Below, one piece after another: positions 44,846-56,315 of a stretch of 64,000 bases of DNA (positions are counted from its first letter, which is position 1; each line of letters starts with the position of its first letter). The position numbers were made by a program, and so were the translations under genes. The stretch is from assembly GCA_015680685.1 (NCBI GenBank), contig MNCI01006496.1, forward strand, positions 391,978 through 455,977. The letters are read 5' to 3'. Source of the stretch: Gnetum montanum. Its lineage: Eukaryota; Streptophyta; Gnetopsida; Gnetales; Gnetaceae. Below the pieces are notes generated by a model, which was not told where the DNA came from, did no database searches, and saw nothing but the letters and a program-made list of their open reading frames with translations.

Positions 44846-46281
44846 CTAAGAGGGTCCTGCATTGGACTCTGGGGGCAATCTATCAAGGTCCTCCTCCAAG
44901 TGTCAAAGGATCTTGACCTTTGATAACTATTTCTAGTCCTTATGGTCAAAGTCAACATCTATAAGGATCTTTTCCTCATCCATAGTGGTCCATGTAGGAG
45001 GTAAGTTTCTCCTAAGGGTAGGGTAATCTCTCGCTCTGGGGAACCACTAACCACTATATGTTGAGCAAACAACTCAAAGGCCTGACTCCCGCCAATCACC
45101 TCAATGAACATCTCGAGGTGACGAGCCTTCACAGACTCATCCTTGAGCTACTATAAGTAGGAATTCCCATCATGCTCATAGTGGTGCTTGTAGTCCTTCT
45201 ACATATGCCCCCATATGCACACCTTGGTGCTAAAGCTCTTCCACTCCTCATTCTTCTAGGAGAGTAGATCCATCTACAACCTCTGCTCGATGATCTCCCA
45301 GGTAGCCTTATTCTTACCTTAGATTTTTGACTAGTATTTGGCATAATCTATCTATGATGTTTACTAGGTATCATCCTTCTATGCTCGAGCTAACAAGAAA
45401 TCATAACAAGGCTATAGGTCCTTGTTCTTCATGTTTAGGATCACCACTACCTCCAAGAGCTCATGCGTGCATTTCCATAGGTGCTCATTTGAGTGCCTAC
45501 AAGTCCATAATTCCTTCGCACTAGAAAGCACATACTTACTCACCACCTCATACACATGATGAGGCACCTACTCCACCTTGGGGTGATACTTAGGAATGGC
45601 ATCCATGTGAGCTGCCTAGTTTGGATCCCAATAAAGCTTAGAGCTTGTTAGCATATAATGAACAAATCAATATTAGCAATAGGCTAAGCATAGAAATGAT
45701 AAAAGAGATCAAGCAAAATGACACACATACCGAGTTTGGGATTTTCTAACTATATGTGGTCCACCATGTCCTCCATGATGCCTTCCATGAAGGAAAATTT
45801 ATCTAGTGTCTCTACCCATGGCTTCATGTGCTCGGTAGACACTGGTGGTGGATCGCTGGCAGGAAGGTCTGAGACTGCAATACAACACAACACAACACTT
45901 AGTAATAATTGAGTGGTTAAAGGCCTAGAAGTAAAGGGAAAAAGTAGATGGTAATACTAAGTGCTCACTAAGCAAGCCCTCAAATTCTAGTGTGGGTGGA
46001 TCTCCCAGTTGCACATCATCAAAGAGGTTGGCAAAGTCCTCCCCAAGGTGGACCAACCCCTCCACATCAAACTAGTGGGAGATCTCTAGGGCCTTTGGTG
46101 GCTCCCCCCTATGAGCTACCTCCTCTTCAACCTGAGGAGGGGTCATGTTCATTGCTCTTGCTATCACCACTGCTACTTTCTTAGTAGCCCTCTTGCCTAA
46201 CTCACATATCATATTAGTATTAGCATAATATAATAAAACAAAAAAAAACATAGGCCAAATGCATCTCTGATGTACACTAAC

Positions 46282-47328
46282 CTACAAACATTGAACGGAG
46301 TGTGGGTATCTTGAGTCAGACTTTCTTGTTGCCTACTTGCCTAACTATAGGGGGAGTCTCCTTTGTCGGACATAGCCTCTTGATTTTTTCCTTGGAGGGT
46401 CCCACCATTTCCACAATGAATTTCTCCACCCTATTTGCATCTCCAACAATAGTTGGTAGACACTCATCTACATTGTGATACTAATATGGTGACTGTGACC
46501 TCTCTAGATGTGCCTTCATCATAACTAAATATGACTCTTCAATTTCCTCTGGAGGGTTCTATGCATGAGTGATGGCAAACAAATGCTTAATCCATGGTTT
46601 GGATAGTTGCTCACGATCCTACACAACCCAACACCCACTATCCTTGACCACTAGGAACTTGACAAGCCTTCAAAGATAGGCTACGAAGAATGCAAATTGA
46701 AAGTGAGACCTCGCATTGACATTATGGCAAAGCTTGGCAATCTCTACCTATAGCCTAATGATGATAGAGGAGGCCCAGTTAAACCTGGTGCCCTCCTCTA
46801 TGATCTCTTATATCACCTACACCTCCTCCACCCTAAGGACCTTTCCTTGGGAGAGAAGCCTAGGAAAGGCATAGGCATGGAAGAGAGGGTAAAGTCTTTG
46901 GACCTCAGGCATGCACACATTCCCAACTATGATGCCTCTATGAGAGTAAGTGGTCCATAACCACTCTTTGATCTCCTCCCTCTAATTTTCCTTTTAGTTT
47001 GGCTTGTCAATGATTAATAGGGCCTCAGAGGGGAGGCCAAAGAAATCAATGAAGAAGGCATCACTGAGGTCTAAGACTATCCTCACTCCATTCACATGAG
47101 TAACAAAATGATGAGCATCACAGCTGAAAGAGTCAACGATGATCACCATCTCGACCATTAGTGTGCTTAAGCTAAGAACCAAGAAAAGGTCCATCAACCT
47201 AGCACGTGTAAGCTGACTAGTTAAAGCCTCAGAGGCCTAATGGCATAGCCACTCCTACGCCCCCTCTACATCAACATACTTCATAATGATTGCCTCATTA
47301 CAGCCAGTGGCCACCAGTATTACCTCTC
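46282..47328 (-). pseudogene. T2 antisense gene, 1,047-bp central exon with FFGLP motif
   Basis: Reading VILVATGCNEAIIMKY, RARLMDLFLVLSLSTLMVEM, VIIVDSF, THVNGVRIVLDLSDAFFIDF, FGLPSEALLIIDKP. It matches the T1 exon of 1,046 bp along its length, including VIVVALGCTKANILFKY at the start. The size agreement within one base despite wide divergence supports both exon boundaries. Confidence 0.72.
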
Positions 47329-48699
47329 CTAAAGCAACGATAGTTGTAACATAGGCAAACATAACATTAGCATCATGTGATTAATGGGTGCATATGAACA
47401 AGTAATAAAAGTCAAGCCAACATAACAAATACTCACATAGAACAAATGGTGTGTGCAATGTAGGTGGTGGCACAACAAGCTCTTCAAAGATAAGCTTACT
47501 ACTAGCCTATCCCTCACTAAGCCAATCATAGGTTCGACACCATGCAAATGCCTTTAGGTATTGGGTGAAGTAGTTCTCTATGTCCTCCCCCACCTATTCA
47601 ATAACTATCTCTTAAAATCTCAAACTAGAGGAAAATACCTCTAGCATAGTATGGGTCAAAGTGAGAGCCCCTATCTCATCATGGAGTCTCTCATCATCAA
47701 CTTTAAACCTAGCATTAGACATCCATAGTCAATAGTTAGCAAATCTAGCATGGCCAATGACAATGAGACATAGAGAAAAGTAAGCACACTTACCCTATGG
47801 CATAATATACAATCCCAGATGGGTTGTGGAAGACTATATGCATGCACATAACAATGAAAAGGATGTTGCTCTTGTTATAATAAGAGAACTCTAGCATGCT
47901 CCAGATCCTACCTAAGGTAAAAATGCTCCTGGGACCTAGTCTTGGGCCACCTACTCAATCACCACCAGTCATTGGTTCATCAGATATGAATTGTAATATG
48001 TCCCAATTTGCCTCATCCAAAAACATCTTGGTGATGGTGCTTGTAGCCTCCACTACCAAGTGTGACCACATGATCATACTAAAGTGTTGTAGTAGCTAAG
48101 CTAGGAATTCGGATGCCCTTGGCTAAAACCACACCACCTGATGACCTAACTTAATGTCAGGTATAGGCATGTTGGGCATGAGCTTGCTGATGTAGGATAG
48201 GATGTTAATGAGCTCCACAACCACTAACATAGGCTTCAGTAGCACCTTGCAACCATAAGACAACAAATGACTATTCTGTTAGCACATAGCAAATTGCATT
48301 TTGGCATAAAATATTAACCTACATTCAACAAAAATTAGCAAATTTATCTCAAAATAAAATAACTTAGAAATATATCCTTAGAGTCCCCCATGGGGTCCTA
48401 CGAGCATAGGATGTCAATACCCATTTTATGTACCTAATGCTTATTGGTGTACAACATTAACGTAGCATTAGAATTTTACTTTACATTTGCACCATTTGCA
48501 CCAACATGGTTTGCATGTTCTAGCATCCATACATTCAACTTGTAAAGTTAGCACTCTAGCATAGTTTTCGTGCATTCAAAATTTTGTTTCACATGAGGCA
48601 TTCTTACCATTGGCATTTTTTCACTTGGCATCTTATGCATTTGACATTCTAGTTTTTCACTTAGCAATCTCTTCTTTTTTTTTCAAATTCTCTTAAAAT

Positions 48700-48965
48700 T
48701 ATTCTAACTCTAGGTAGTGTAGCATGAGATCCAAAAAACATTCTAACTACCTACTACACTCCCTAGGAAGCATAGCCAAAAAATCACCAAATTTTCTAAC
48801 TACCAACTAGACTCCCCAGGGAGCATATCCTCCAAAACAAGTTGAAAATCAACAAAAAAAATTTCTAACTATTGGGACCGTAGCATTCCACCACATTCAA
48901 AAACTAATCAATTTTAACAAAGTGTTGGCTATGCTCCTTGGGGAGCGTAGCCACCAACACCTGAG
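48700..48965 (-). repeat. Palindromic CTCCCNGGGAG-type units in the T2 antisense gene's 5' part
   Basis: Units such as CTACACTCCCTAGGAAGCATAG, TAGACTCCCCAGGGAGCATA and GGCTATGCTCCTTGGGGAGCGTAGCC, separated by AATTTTCTAACTAC. They parallel 15,735-16,135 in T1. The flanking stretches 48,250-48,700 and 48,966-49,430 show no certain exon. Confidence 0.65.
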
Positions 48966-49970
48966 CTTCCACCATCATGTCTCTTTCACCATGCTACCCA
49001 ATGCCATCGCACGTTGATGACATGTGTTAGGACATTTTCCATGGTCACTACCTTGGCAATCTCCCTAGCCCCATTCACTTCCTTGCGACAACTGCCACCC
49101 CTGTGGTTGTGCCATTACCCCTTTTCTTGTTCCTATTTCCTTCTCCCCATGTGTCCCTATGATGTCTAACCCTCCCTTTGCCCTAGCCCTGCATTGCCCT
49201 CACATCATAAAATAAGCAATGGTAGAACCTTGTCACCGAGCCGTAGCTATTTTTCCCCATAACCCTTGCCCCAATCCACCATCACCCTCACCCATGTACC
49301 AACACAAAAAGAAAAAAGGAACAAAGAAACCCTAGCCATACTTTCCTAGCCATAGCCATTTTCACTACATTTTGTGTTCTCCACATGGTATGGCCCCCAG
49401 TGAGGGAAATCCCTATCCACTACCAGGACAAAATACTTATCTTTTTCCTTTCTCCTTCATCCCATGCACTGCATCCCTTAGGAATAAACGTATCAAATTC
49501 CTCATAGCCCATACATTGTCCCTTGTCCCATTCACCCCAAAATTAAAATAAATCTTAAATGCATTAACAAAGATCCACAAATCACACAAACATCCCGTCC
49601 CCTTGGCAGTGGCCACCAAGGTGGTCAAGGCATCAATGATCCCTATCAAGGTAGGCCACCCCAAGACCTAAACCCCAATGCTAAGCAAGAAAAGCTAGAA
49701 TGTGAAAAGAAAAATGGTGGGGGTAAGTGTAGCAAGCATACCTAACAATCATCAATGCTCTCCTCTCCTCCACCTACACCCATGATAGGTGTTCCAGGGC
49801 TCACCTTCCTTCTTCTACATTGGCAAGTCTAGGGTGTTGATGATCACTACAATGTGTCATCCTGGTGTTACGCTTTAGCTGCTACACTCCACTTACTACA
49901 CTTTGGCTATCACTCCTACTTCAAATTGAACTTTGCTCTGTAACTCCTCATTCACACTTTGAAAAATCAT

Positions 49971-50001
49971 AATTTACCCTTGGTAAATTGCACATATATA
50001 C
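49971..50001 (-). promoter_or_regulatory. Core promoter of the T2 antisense gene: TATA plus TTTACC dyad
   Basis: On the minus strand TATATATG (50,001-49,994) is followed after 4 nt by AATTTACC-AAG-GGTAAATT (49,989-49,971), a perfect 8-bp dyad. T1 has the same arrangement. It lies on the border of the antisense gene, pointing into it. Confidence 0.65.
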
Positions 50002-50482
50002 ACTCCTAGGCTAATTAAATGTGTCACCTACCACACTGATGCTTCCACATTTAGGCAAATTTTCCTGAATTTCTTGTGGAGCATAGCAAATGGGGCAAGT
50101 GTAGCAAGGGCTGAGCATAGCATTCAGAGTTAGAAAAATTTCAAAATTTTTTGTAACAATCCTAGACTTAGAAAATTTCTAAGGATTTTCTATTTTTCCA
50201 ACAAATGCCCAGCCTAATTCCACATCCCAGACACTCTTTGTTTGGCTTAAACCAATGCATATTAGACAAATCATGGTTCAAAAAGATCTTAAATTGGTAA
50301 TCCATGGCCTACTAAGGCCTAAAACCAACTTGCATGTTTTCTTTTCTAACATCCACTTTTGCATGTTTAGGATATTAGTAATTGCATTACTTTTCTTATG
50401 TTTTTCATTTTGATTGTATTAAGATAGCTATGGCTTGACATTCTTTCTAGTTGTTTTATAGGGTACATCCAAAGATTACAAC
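50002..50482 (+). other. End of the T2 pro-RT interval: short repeat pair and 3' splice site
   Basis: 50,272-50,333 holds two units of the TTAAATTGG/CTAAAACCAAC repeat family. TTCTTTCTAG at 50,441-50,450 is a strong acceptor 32 bp before the pol ATG, at the same position as T1's TTTTTTCAG. A second AG (TTTTATAG, 50,461) is a weaker alternative. 50,060-50,170 repeats U3-like GAGCATAGC / AGTTAGAAAAATTT text. Confidence 0.6.
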
Positions 50483-50924
50483 ATGAGTTCATATTGGTGT
50501 CTTAATTCACCTCTGGTCCTCACTAGACCTCATGGTGACCTCATCTAATGCATCAATGCCCAATGCATAGACCTTGAGCCCACAACCCATGATGACTACG
50601 TAACATTCATAGAAGCATCGCTAAATTAGCTTGACCATCTAGATAGGGCTCTCAATCTAGAGGTAGGTAACATCACTAAGGATCCCCTCATCAAAGTGCC
50701 CCTAGGAACACTTAGTGGTAAGGCAAAGACACTAAAACTTAGTTCCTTGTTAGAGCCTCAACACACCCAAAGCATCATGAAAACACTCAATGACAACATC
50801 AAGGCATTTGCATGATCCTATGAGGACATGCTAGGCCTAAATTCTCACATAGTGTAGCACAATATCATCCTCGATCCTCACATAAAACCAATTAAATAGA
50901 AATCCCATAAGGTTAGGCCTAAGA
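50483..50924 (+). pseudogene. T2 pol N-terminal segment
   Basis: It starts at ATG (MSSYWCLNSPLVL). LDRALNLEVGNITKDPLIKV, PLGT, KTLKLSSLLEPQ and NIKAFA.SYEDMLGL match T1 (LDLEAGDMIEDPLMEVP, TLKLSSLLEPQ, NVKVFVWSYEDM). It leads straight into RT. Several stops. Confidence 0.75.
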
Positions 50925-51660
50925 TGGCATTAGTAGTTCATGATGAAATCACCAAGCCCTAGAAGGCTAGTTTCATCTCAGTTGTTGACTATGCTGACTA
51001 GGTCTCCAACATTGTGCTTGTACCTAAGAAAAATGGAAACATACGCATTTGCATAGACTTCCAAGACCTTAACAAGGTAATCATTAAATATGATTTCCCA
51101 TTTCCTAGCATCAACCAATTAGTTGATACTACATCTAGTCATGCCTTTTTGTCCTTTATGGATGGGTTCTCTAGATACAATCAAAACTAAATCAACTCAA
51201 AGCACTAACTCAGTACAACCTTCATGACCCCCTGGGATACATTTTGTTATACAATGATGCCTTTTAGACCAAAGAATGTAGAAGCAACCTACCAACATGC
51301 CATGATGTACATCTTTAGTGACTACCTATTAGACTTGCTCAATGACTACATTGATGACATAGTAGTTAAGTCCAAGATGACACATGATCATGAAAATGAC
51401 TTAGACTATGCACTCAAATGTTGCCTTAGACATGACCTTAGGCTAAATCCTAAGAAGTGTGTCTTCAATGTTAAGACAAGTCACATGCTAAGTTTCATAG
51501 TGTTATAAATAGGCATATGCATAGACCTTGATAAGGTTAAGGCCATCATCAACTTAGCACTACCAACTAACCTTAAGGAGCTACGTCAGTTACAACACAG
51601 ATTGCAATTCATATTTTAATTTATTACACAGTTGACTAATAAGCTACATCCAATGAAATA
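50925..51660 (+). pseudogene. T2 reverse transcriptase
   Basis: VSNIVLVPKKNGNIRICIDF, QDLNKVIIKYDFPFPSINQL, FLSFMDGFSRYNQ, GTFCY-like TFCYTMMPFRPKNVEATYQH, then the intact active site YIDDIVVKSKM (51,340-51,370), CLRHDLRLNPKKCVF and HMLSFIV. The catalytic Asp pair survives. Stops occur in other parts. It corresponds to T1 14,160-13,351. Confidence 0.92.
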
Positions 51661-52200
51661 TTAAGGGAGTTCACTTTTAGTGGATAGCTCAATGCCAAGT
51701 GGCATTCGATAACCTCAAACAGGAGTTGGCTCAATTTCCAACAATCTACCCTTCACAAGGAGATAAACCTTTTTACATCTACCTTGCAACTTCTAACATG
51801 TCCATCACTTCTCTACTTTGTCAAAAGTGATATGGTGGCTCAAAGGTCCCTATATACTACCTAAACCATGCATTAGTATCCCATGAAGCAAAATACAATG
51901 ATGTGGAAAAGAACTACCTCAACTTAGTCTTTGCACTTAAGAAGTGGAGGCATTATCTTTTCCATAGCCAAGTCAACATCATCTACAATAGTAATGTACT
52001 CCAAGAAATTACAATGAATATTTATGAGAGTAATCATATTCCATGGTGGAAAGTAATAATCACAAAATTTGACCTACGCTATATAGCACAAGCATCAACA
52101 AAAGGTCAAGAAATAGCCAGACAACTAATTGCTTCACCAATAAATGATCAAGCAACCATAGCTCTGGAATTCCTAAATGAGCATGTTAGTAGTATAAGCC
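51661..52200 (+). pseudogene. T2 first RNase H
   Basis: KPFYIYLATSNMSITSLLCQ, VPIYYLNHALVSHEAKYNDV, EKNYLNLVFALKKWRHYLFH, FDLRYIAQASTKGQEIARQL. An open frame covers 51,903-52,256. The catalytic Asp motif (TDAS) reads ATSN, as expected of the degenerate first RNase H in dual-RNase-H elements. Confidence 0.83.
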
Positions 52201-52700
52201 AAGTACCTACTAACTTTGAGGTAATTTTACACTTCAATGGTGCTTCAACCTCTTAAGGGGCTAGTGCCACTATAGTAATCACATTTCCCTCTGGGGAGAT
52301 CCAACCCTTCGCTTATCACTTTAAATTTCCTTGTACTAACAATGTACCAGAGTAAGAAGGTCTCCTTAGAGGTCTCATAATAGCTTGTGACCTAGGAATC
52401 CAAAACCTAGTGATTCAAGGTGATTCACAGTTAGTCATCAACCAAGTTACAAAGGTTTACACTTGTAAAGCACAAAACTTACAACCTTATTGTGACTTGG
52501 TGAAGCACTTGCTCCAATGATTTGCAACTATAGATATCCAACACATCCCCTACAATGAGAATTCCATTACCAATGCATTAGCCACATTAGCCATAAGCAT
52601 TGTGCCAAACATGTTTCATGCCTTTTCTTCTTTAGGAGTGGAATGCACCAAGCCTATCATGCAAGTAACTAACATTTCATCTATAACTACAACAAGCATA
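52201..52700 (+). pseudogene. T2 second (archaeal-type) RNase H
   Basis: HFNGASTS.GASATIV, CTNNVPE.EGLLRGLIIACD, LGIQNLVIQGDSQLVINQVT, AQNLQPYCDLVKHLL and HIPYNENSITNALATLA. GDSQLVI with its catalytic Asp is intact; the first Asp (FDGAS) has become Asn. This domain between RNase H and integrase defines Tat-lineage elements. Confidence 0.86.
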
Positions 52701-52779
52701 GCACAAGCGCAAGAGTGGTATGATGACATTAAGCCATACCTTCAATAGGGTGAACCTCTGTAACATCTAACAATTGCCT

Positions 52780-53960
52780 AAAAGGATGAAATGTAGAAAT
52801 GTTCATAGCAATATGTCATTGTAGGTGACAACACACTATGTCATAGATCCTATAATGGCATACTACTAACCTACATTAGTGACGGTGAACTACAAATGAT
52901 CATTGATCAAGTCCACAAGGGACTATGCAGAGGGTACATAGCACCTAGGGTAATGACATTGAAAATCATACACTTAGGCTACTATTGGCCTTACATGGAT
53001 CATGATTGCATTTCCAAGGACAAGACATGTGACATGTGTCAACAACATGGCAACTTAATGTAGATGGCACCCACTAAACTACACACCACATAGATCACAT
53101 GGTCATTCCAATATTGGGGGTTTGATATCATAGGGCCCATCATGACTTAGTCCTCTATAGGACATAGCTTCATCATAATCACAACCAAATATTTTACCAA
53201 GTGGGTTGAAGCCATTCCCCTTTAGGAGGACCACATCATAATTAGTTGCAAATTCATCCTTGAAAATGTAGTGATCCAATTTGGTCTACCCATGACCATT
53301 GTCATGGAAAATGGGCCATAGTTTAGTAGTGCAAATACCAAAGCCTTCTATGAATACCTTGGCATCAAGCATTCCTTCTTGTCACCATACTACCTGTAGA
53401 GGAATGGCTAGGTCGAGGCCACAAACAAGGTTATCGTCAACCTTCTAAAGAAGATGCTTAACAATAACATATGATGATGGCACAAGTAGCTAGTCTATGC
53501 ATTATGGACCTACTACACAACATGTAGAATATCAATAAGTAAGATTCCATATAGCTTTGTATATGGGTCTAAGGTAATTTTTCCTCTTGAATTGTAGGTC
53601 CCATTACTCCATGTGATCCTCTCAAGCTTCATTGATGAGGTCAAAAATAATGAGTTGAGAACCATTAACCTCAACTCTATAGAGGAGGAGCCCATGTAGA
53701 CACTTAATCACATTGAATGGTACCAATAGAAGTAATGGCAAAAGCACTTCCATAATCAACATCAATGCCCAATCAGGAGAGGGGACCTAGTCCTCAAGGT
53801 CATTCATGAACCTGCAAATAAATTCTTAGCCAATGGTATTTCTTGGTCACCAACACCTATGATAATGGAGCATTCAAGCTTGCTAATTTAAATGGTAATG
53901 AGTTTTCCAATCCAACCAACCATTCGTATCTGAAGCCATACTACACCTAACACACAGTGT
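52780..53960 (+). pseudogene. T2 integrase
   Basis: The zinc-binding N-terminus (DQVHKGLCRGYIAP, GYYWPYMDHDC, KTCDMCQQHG) keeps the CxxC. The core has WGFDIIGPI (first Asp), FTKWVEAIPL, QFGLPMTIVMENGP.F (second Asp replaced by Glu), YEYLGIKHSFLSPYYL, RNG.VEATNKVIVNLLKKML, and the C-terminal IPYSFVYGSKVIFPLEL, GDLVLKVI and LKPYY near the end. About eight stops. Unlike T1's, it runs the full length. Confidence 0.9.
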
Positions 53961-53988
53961 TGCATCAATGACAATGCAAGGTAAGCAA

Positions 53989-54390
53989 GAGTTCACTATG
54001 ACTATAAACTAGCATAGAGAGTCTGCTATGAGTTTAAACTACCATAACATAGTCCACTATGACTATAAACTAGCATAGCTCATCCTTGGGCTATGATGTT
54101 AAACTAGTATCCATAGCACACCCATCAACTATGATGTTAAACTAACACAACAAGTCTTCTATGACTACAAATTGGTGCAACTCATTCTTGCATCATGAAA
54201 TTAAACTAGCACAACATTCACCATCTACTATGATGTTAAACTAGCACAAAATACTCTGCTAGGACTATAAACTAGCGCATCATATTCTACTAGGACATTA
54301 AATTGGGTTCACAATCTACTAGAACCTTAACCTAGCACAACATGTGGTCTACCAAGACCTTAAACTAGGTTCATAGTTCAACATGCATAG
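53989..54390 (+). repeat. TAAACTAGC tandem array directly after pol
   Basis: Twelve units of 28-37 bp with core CTATGACTATAAACTAGCA or CTAGGACCTTAAACTAG; begins ~30 bp after the last recognisable integrase codons. Confidence 0.9.
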
Positions 54391-56043
54391 TTCTAGAAAC
54401 AAGTGAGCATGAATACTTTCAATCCTTTATCATTCGTTCACCTCTCAATGGGTTGGGTTGGGTGGGGTGCTTTAGTTCTAAAATGGAATTCACAATGTCA
54501 AGAAAAAGACTTTGAAACATTTGTGACATCACCACCCTTAGCATTTTGTTAATCCTCTAGATATGCCCTCAGGCATTTTGCTGACCTTTTGGAGCTATCA
54601 CCACAATCGCCAATCATACCACCCCTAAGTCATGCCAATAGCATCATTGACCTTGGATGTTTCATTAGTGGTTAGGGCTCTCACTGTCAACACCACCTAT
54701 TGGAGTCCTAGTAGTACAGTGGCCTAGCCATACCACTTCCATCCTCCAACACTCACCATTACCTAGGCTTGAAAGTGTATCTAATAGCATGGCTTCCCAT
54801 CATATTGCTAGATTTCTAAGCTCATGTCCTTAGTGTGGAGTCTCAAGCACCTACATTACCATCACCCTTGGCCACCTCGCTGGCCTCCCTTGGGTGCTTG
54901 CTTTTGGTGTGGCTAGTAGAGCTTTAGTAGCCTTCTATCTCTAGTGTCTGCACTAGCCTTCCTGCTTTGTCAGTATGAGCTCTTGCAACTTGTTCAACAC
55001 TCATGGCACTTGCAGTGCCCTCACAACTAGCAGTTTTCTCTTATCTCTCATGTTGTTTGGTTGTTTTCCTATTTCCTCTATGTTGTATTTTTAGGATGAA
55101 GCCCTAGAGGTGGTTGTTCAAAGGCATGCTTCATCGTATTATCAAGGCACCACATTGCTCCGATGTGCCTAGTTGGACTTGCCAAGATAATCAAGGGTGC
55201 ACATCCCTATTATTCTAATATAGCCTACTCTCATTCACCCCTTTAACCTTACATTTTCCCACCTTCCCTGCAAGCTCCTCTAATGTTTATGGCACCCTTC
55301 TTTTGATTGATCATAGAACCTATGATAGACATAACACAACTCATTCCGTGGGGAGCTAATGCAAGTTGGTCAAAGCCCAAGCAAATGTAATGTAACTTAT
55401 CCCAGGGAGGAAAAACCTATCCTATAGGCATAATGTAGCTGCCTCTAAGCAAAGCCTATTGAGTGGCACATAGTCCACTCAATGAAAAGCATCTTGTAGC
55501 TAGCATTTCATAAAGAAAGAAAAAAGAAAAAGAAAAAATCATAAAAAATAAAAAATAAAAAAAAAAGAGCAAAAGTAGGGTAAAACATATCCCCAGGAAA
55601 AATCTAGCAAAGCTGCAATTTCACAACTAGTCCAACCCTAAATTCACAACAACCTTCTCATAAGCACTCTGACTAGAGGCCAACATGTTAGGGATAAACC
55701 ATTCTAGTGCTATGGGTGAAGGCTCTCTCACAAGTACTCTAATGAGAGACCATCATTTTGGTGACAAGCCAAACTATTGTCATGATCATAGTTAGCTATG
55801 CTGACTTCACATCTTACAGCATGATATATCATTTGCATCTCATTCATCCCTTGCTATCTCTAAGCCAATTCCCTATACCCATTACATATAGCATGCCATA
55901 ACCCTTAGCACTCTTGAACCCTATGAAACACCATCTAATCAAGTACCAATGAACAATGTTGGTGTCATATTTACACTAGTGTTTTGAGTTCTTTGTCAAT
56001 GTCTCTCAGGCCACTCTTCCAAACATTGACAAAGAGAGGCCAG
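54391..56043 (+). other. T2 3' noncoding region with conserved acceptor and polypurine tract
   Basis: It aligns throughout with 58,960-60,615. A pyrimidine-rich tract ends in TTTTTAG at 55,094. The downstream reading AHPYYSNIAYSHSPL matches AHPYYFVIAYSHLSL in the copy but has stops. A-rich simple sequence lies at 55,517-55,580. The PPT AAAGAGAGGCCAG (56,031-56,043) abuts LTR2. Confidence 0.7.
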
Positions 56044-56315
56044 TGAAACACCACTAAATTTGGGCAAAAACACTTGAATGGAAAATTTATCTAAGTGTCA
56101 CCATAAGGCAAATTTTTTTTCTAAGTGTTTTGCCCATGATCCCACTACTGGGGCCATGCTCTAGAGTGTAGCCACCATAGCATGCAACATAAAACTAGCT
56201 ATGCAAAATTTTCTAAGTGTCAAATAGTAGCTACAAAATTTTTTCTAAGTATCTTTCTATGCTCATATTCCTTTTGCTACACTCTCCAGCATAGCAAGCA
56301 TAGTAGCACTCTAGT

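Larger units (their letters stand above)
44690..50001 (-). pseudogene. Multi-exon gene antisense to T2, inside its pro-RT interval
   Basis: Minus-strand exons supported by alignment with T1: ~47,880-48,245, 47,437-47,708 (272 bp), 46,282-47,328 (1,047 bp), 45,969-46,196 (228 bp), 45,731-45,874 (144 bp), 44,846-45,644 (799 bp). Splice signals: TTTAG acceptor at 47,329, GTTAGT donor at 46,281, GTGAGT donor at 47,436, GTATGT donor at 45,730, ATTGCAG acceptor at 45,875. The order and phase equal the T1 gene although nucleotide identity is low. 5' exon(s) between 49,430 and 49,850 are uncertain. Stops make this copy dead too. The function is unknown; coiled-coil and acidic parts suggest a protein-interaction role, which is inference. 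Confidence 0.75.

Noticed and set aside
45129-45344. Arg/Ser-rich minus frame
   Set aside because: It is a shifted frame over the antisense gene exon; the frame matching T1 (EIIEQRL, PEREITL) is different.
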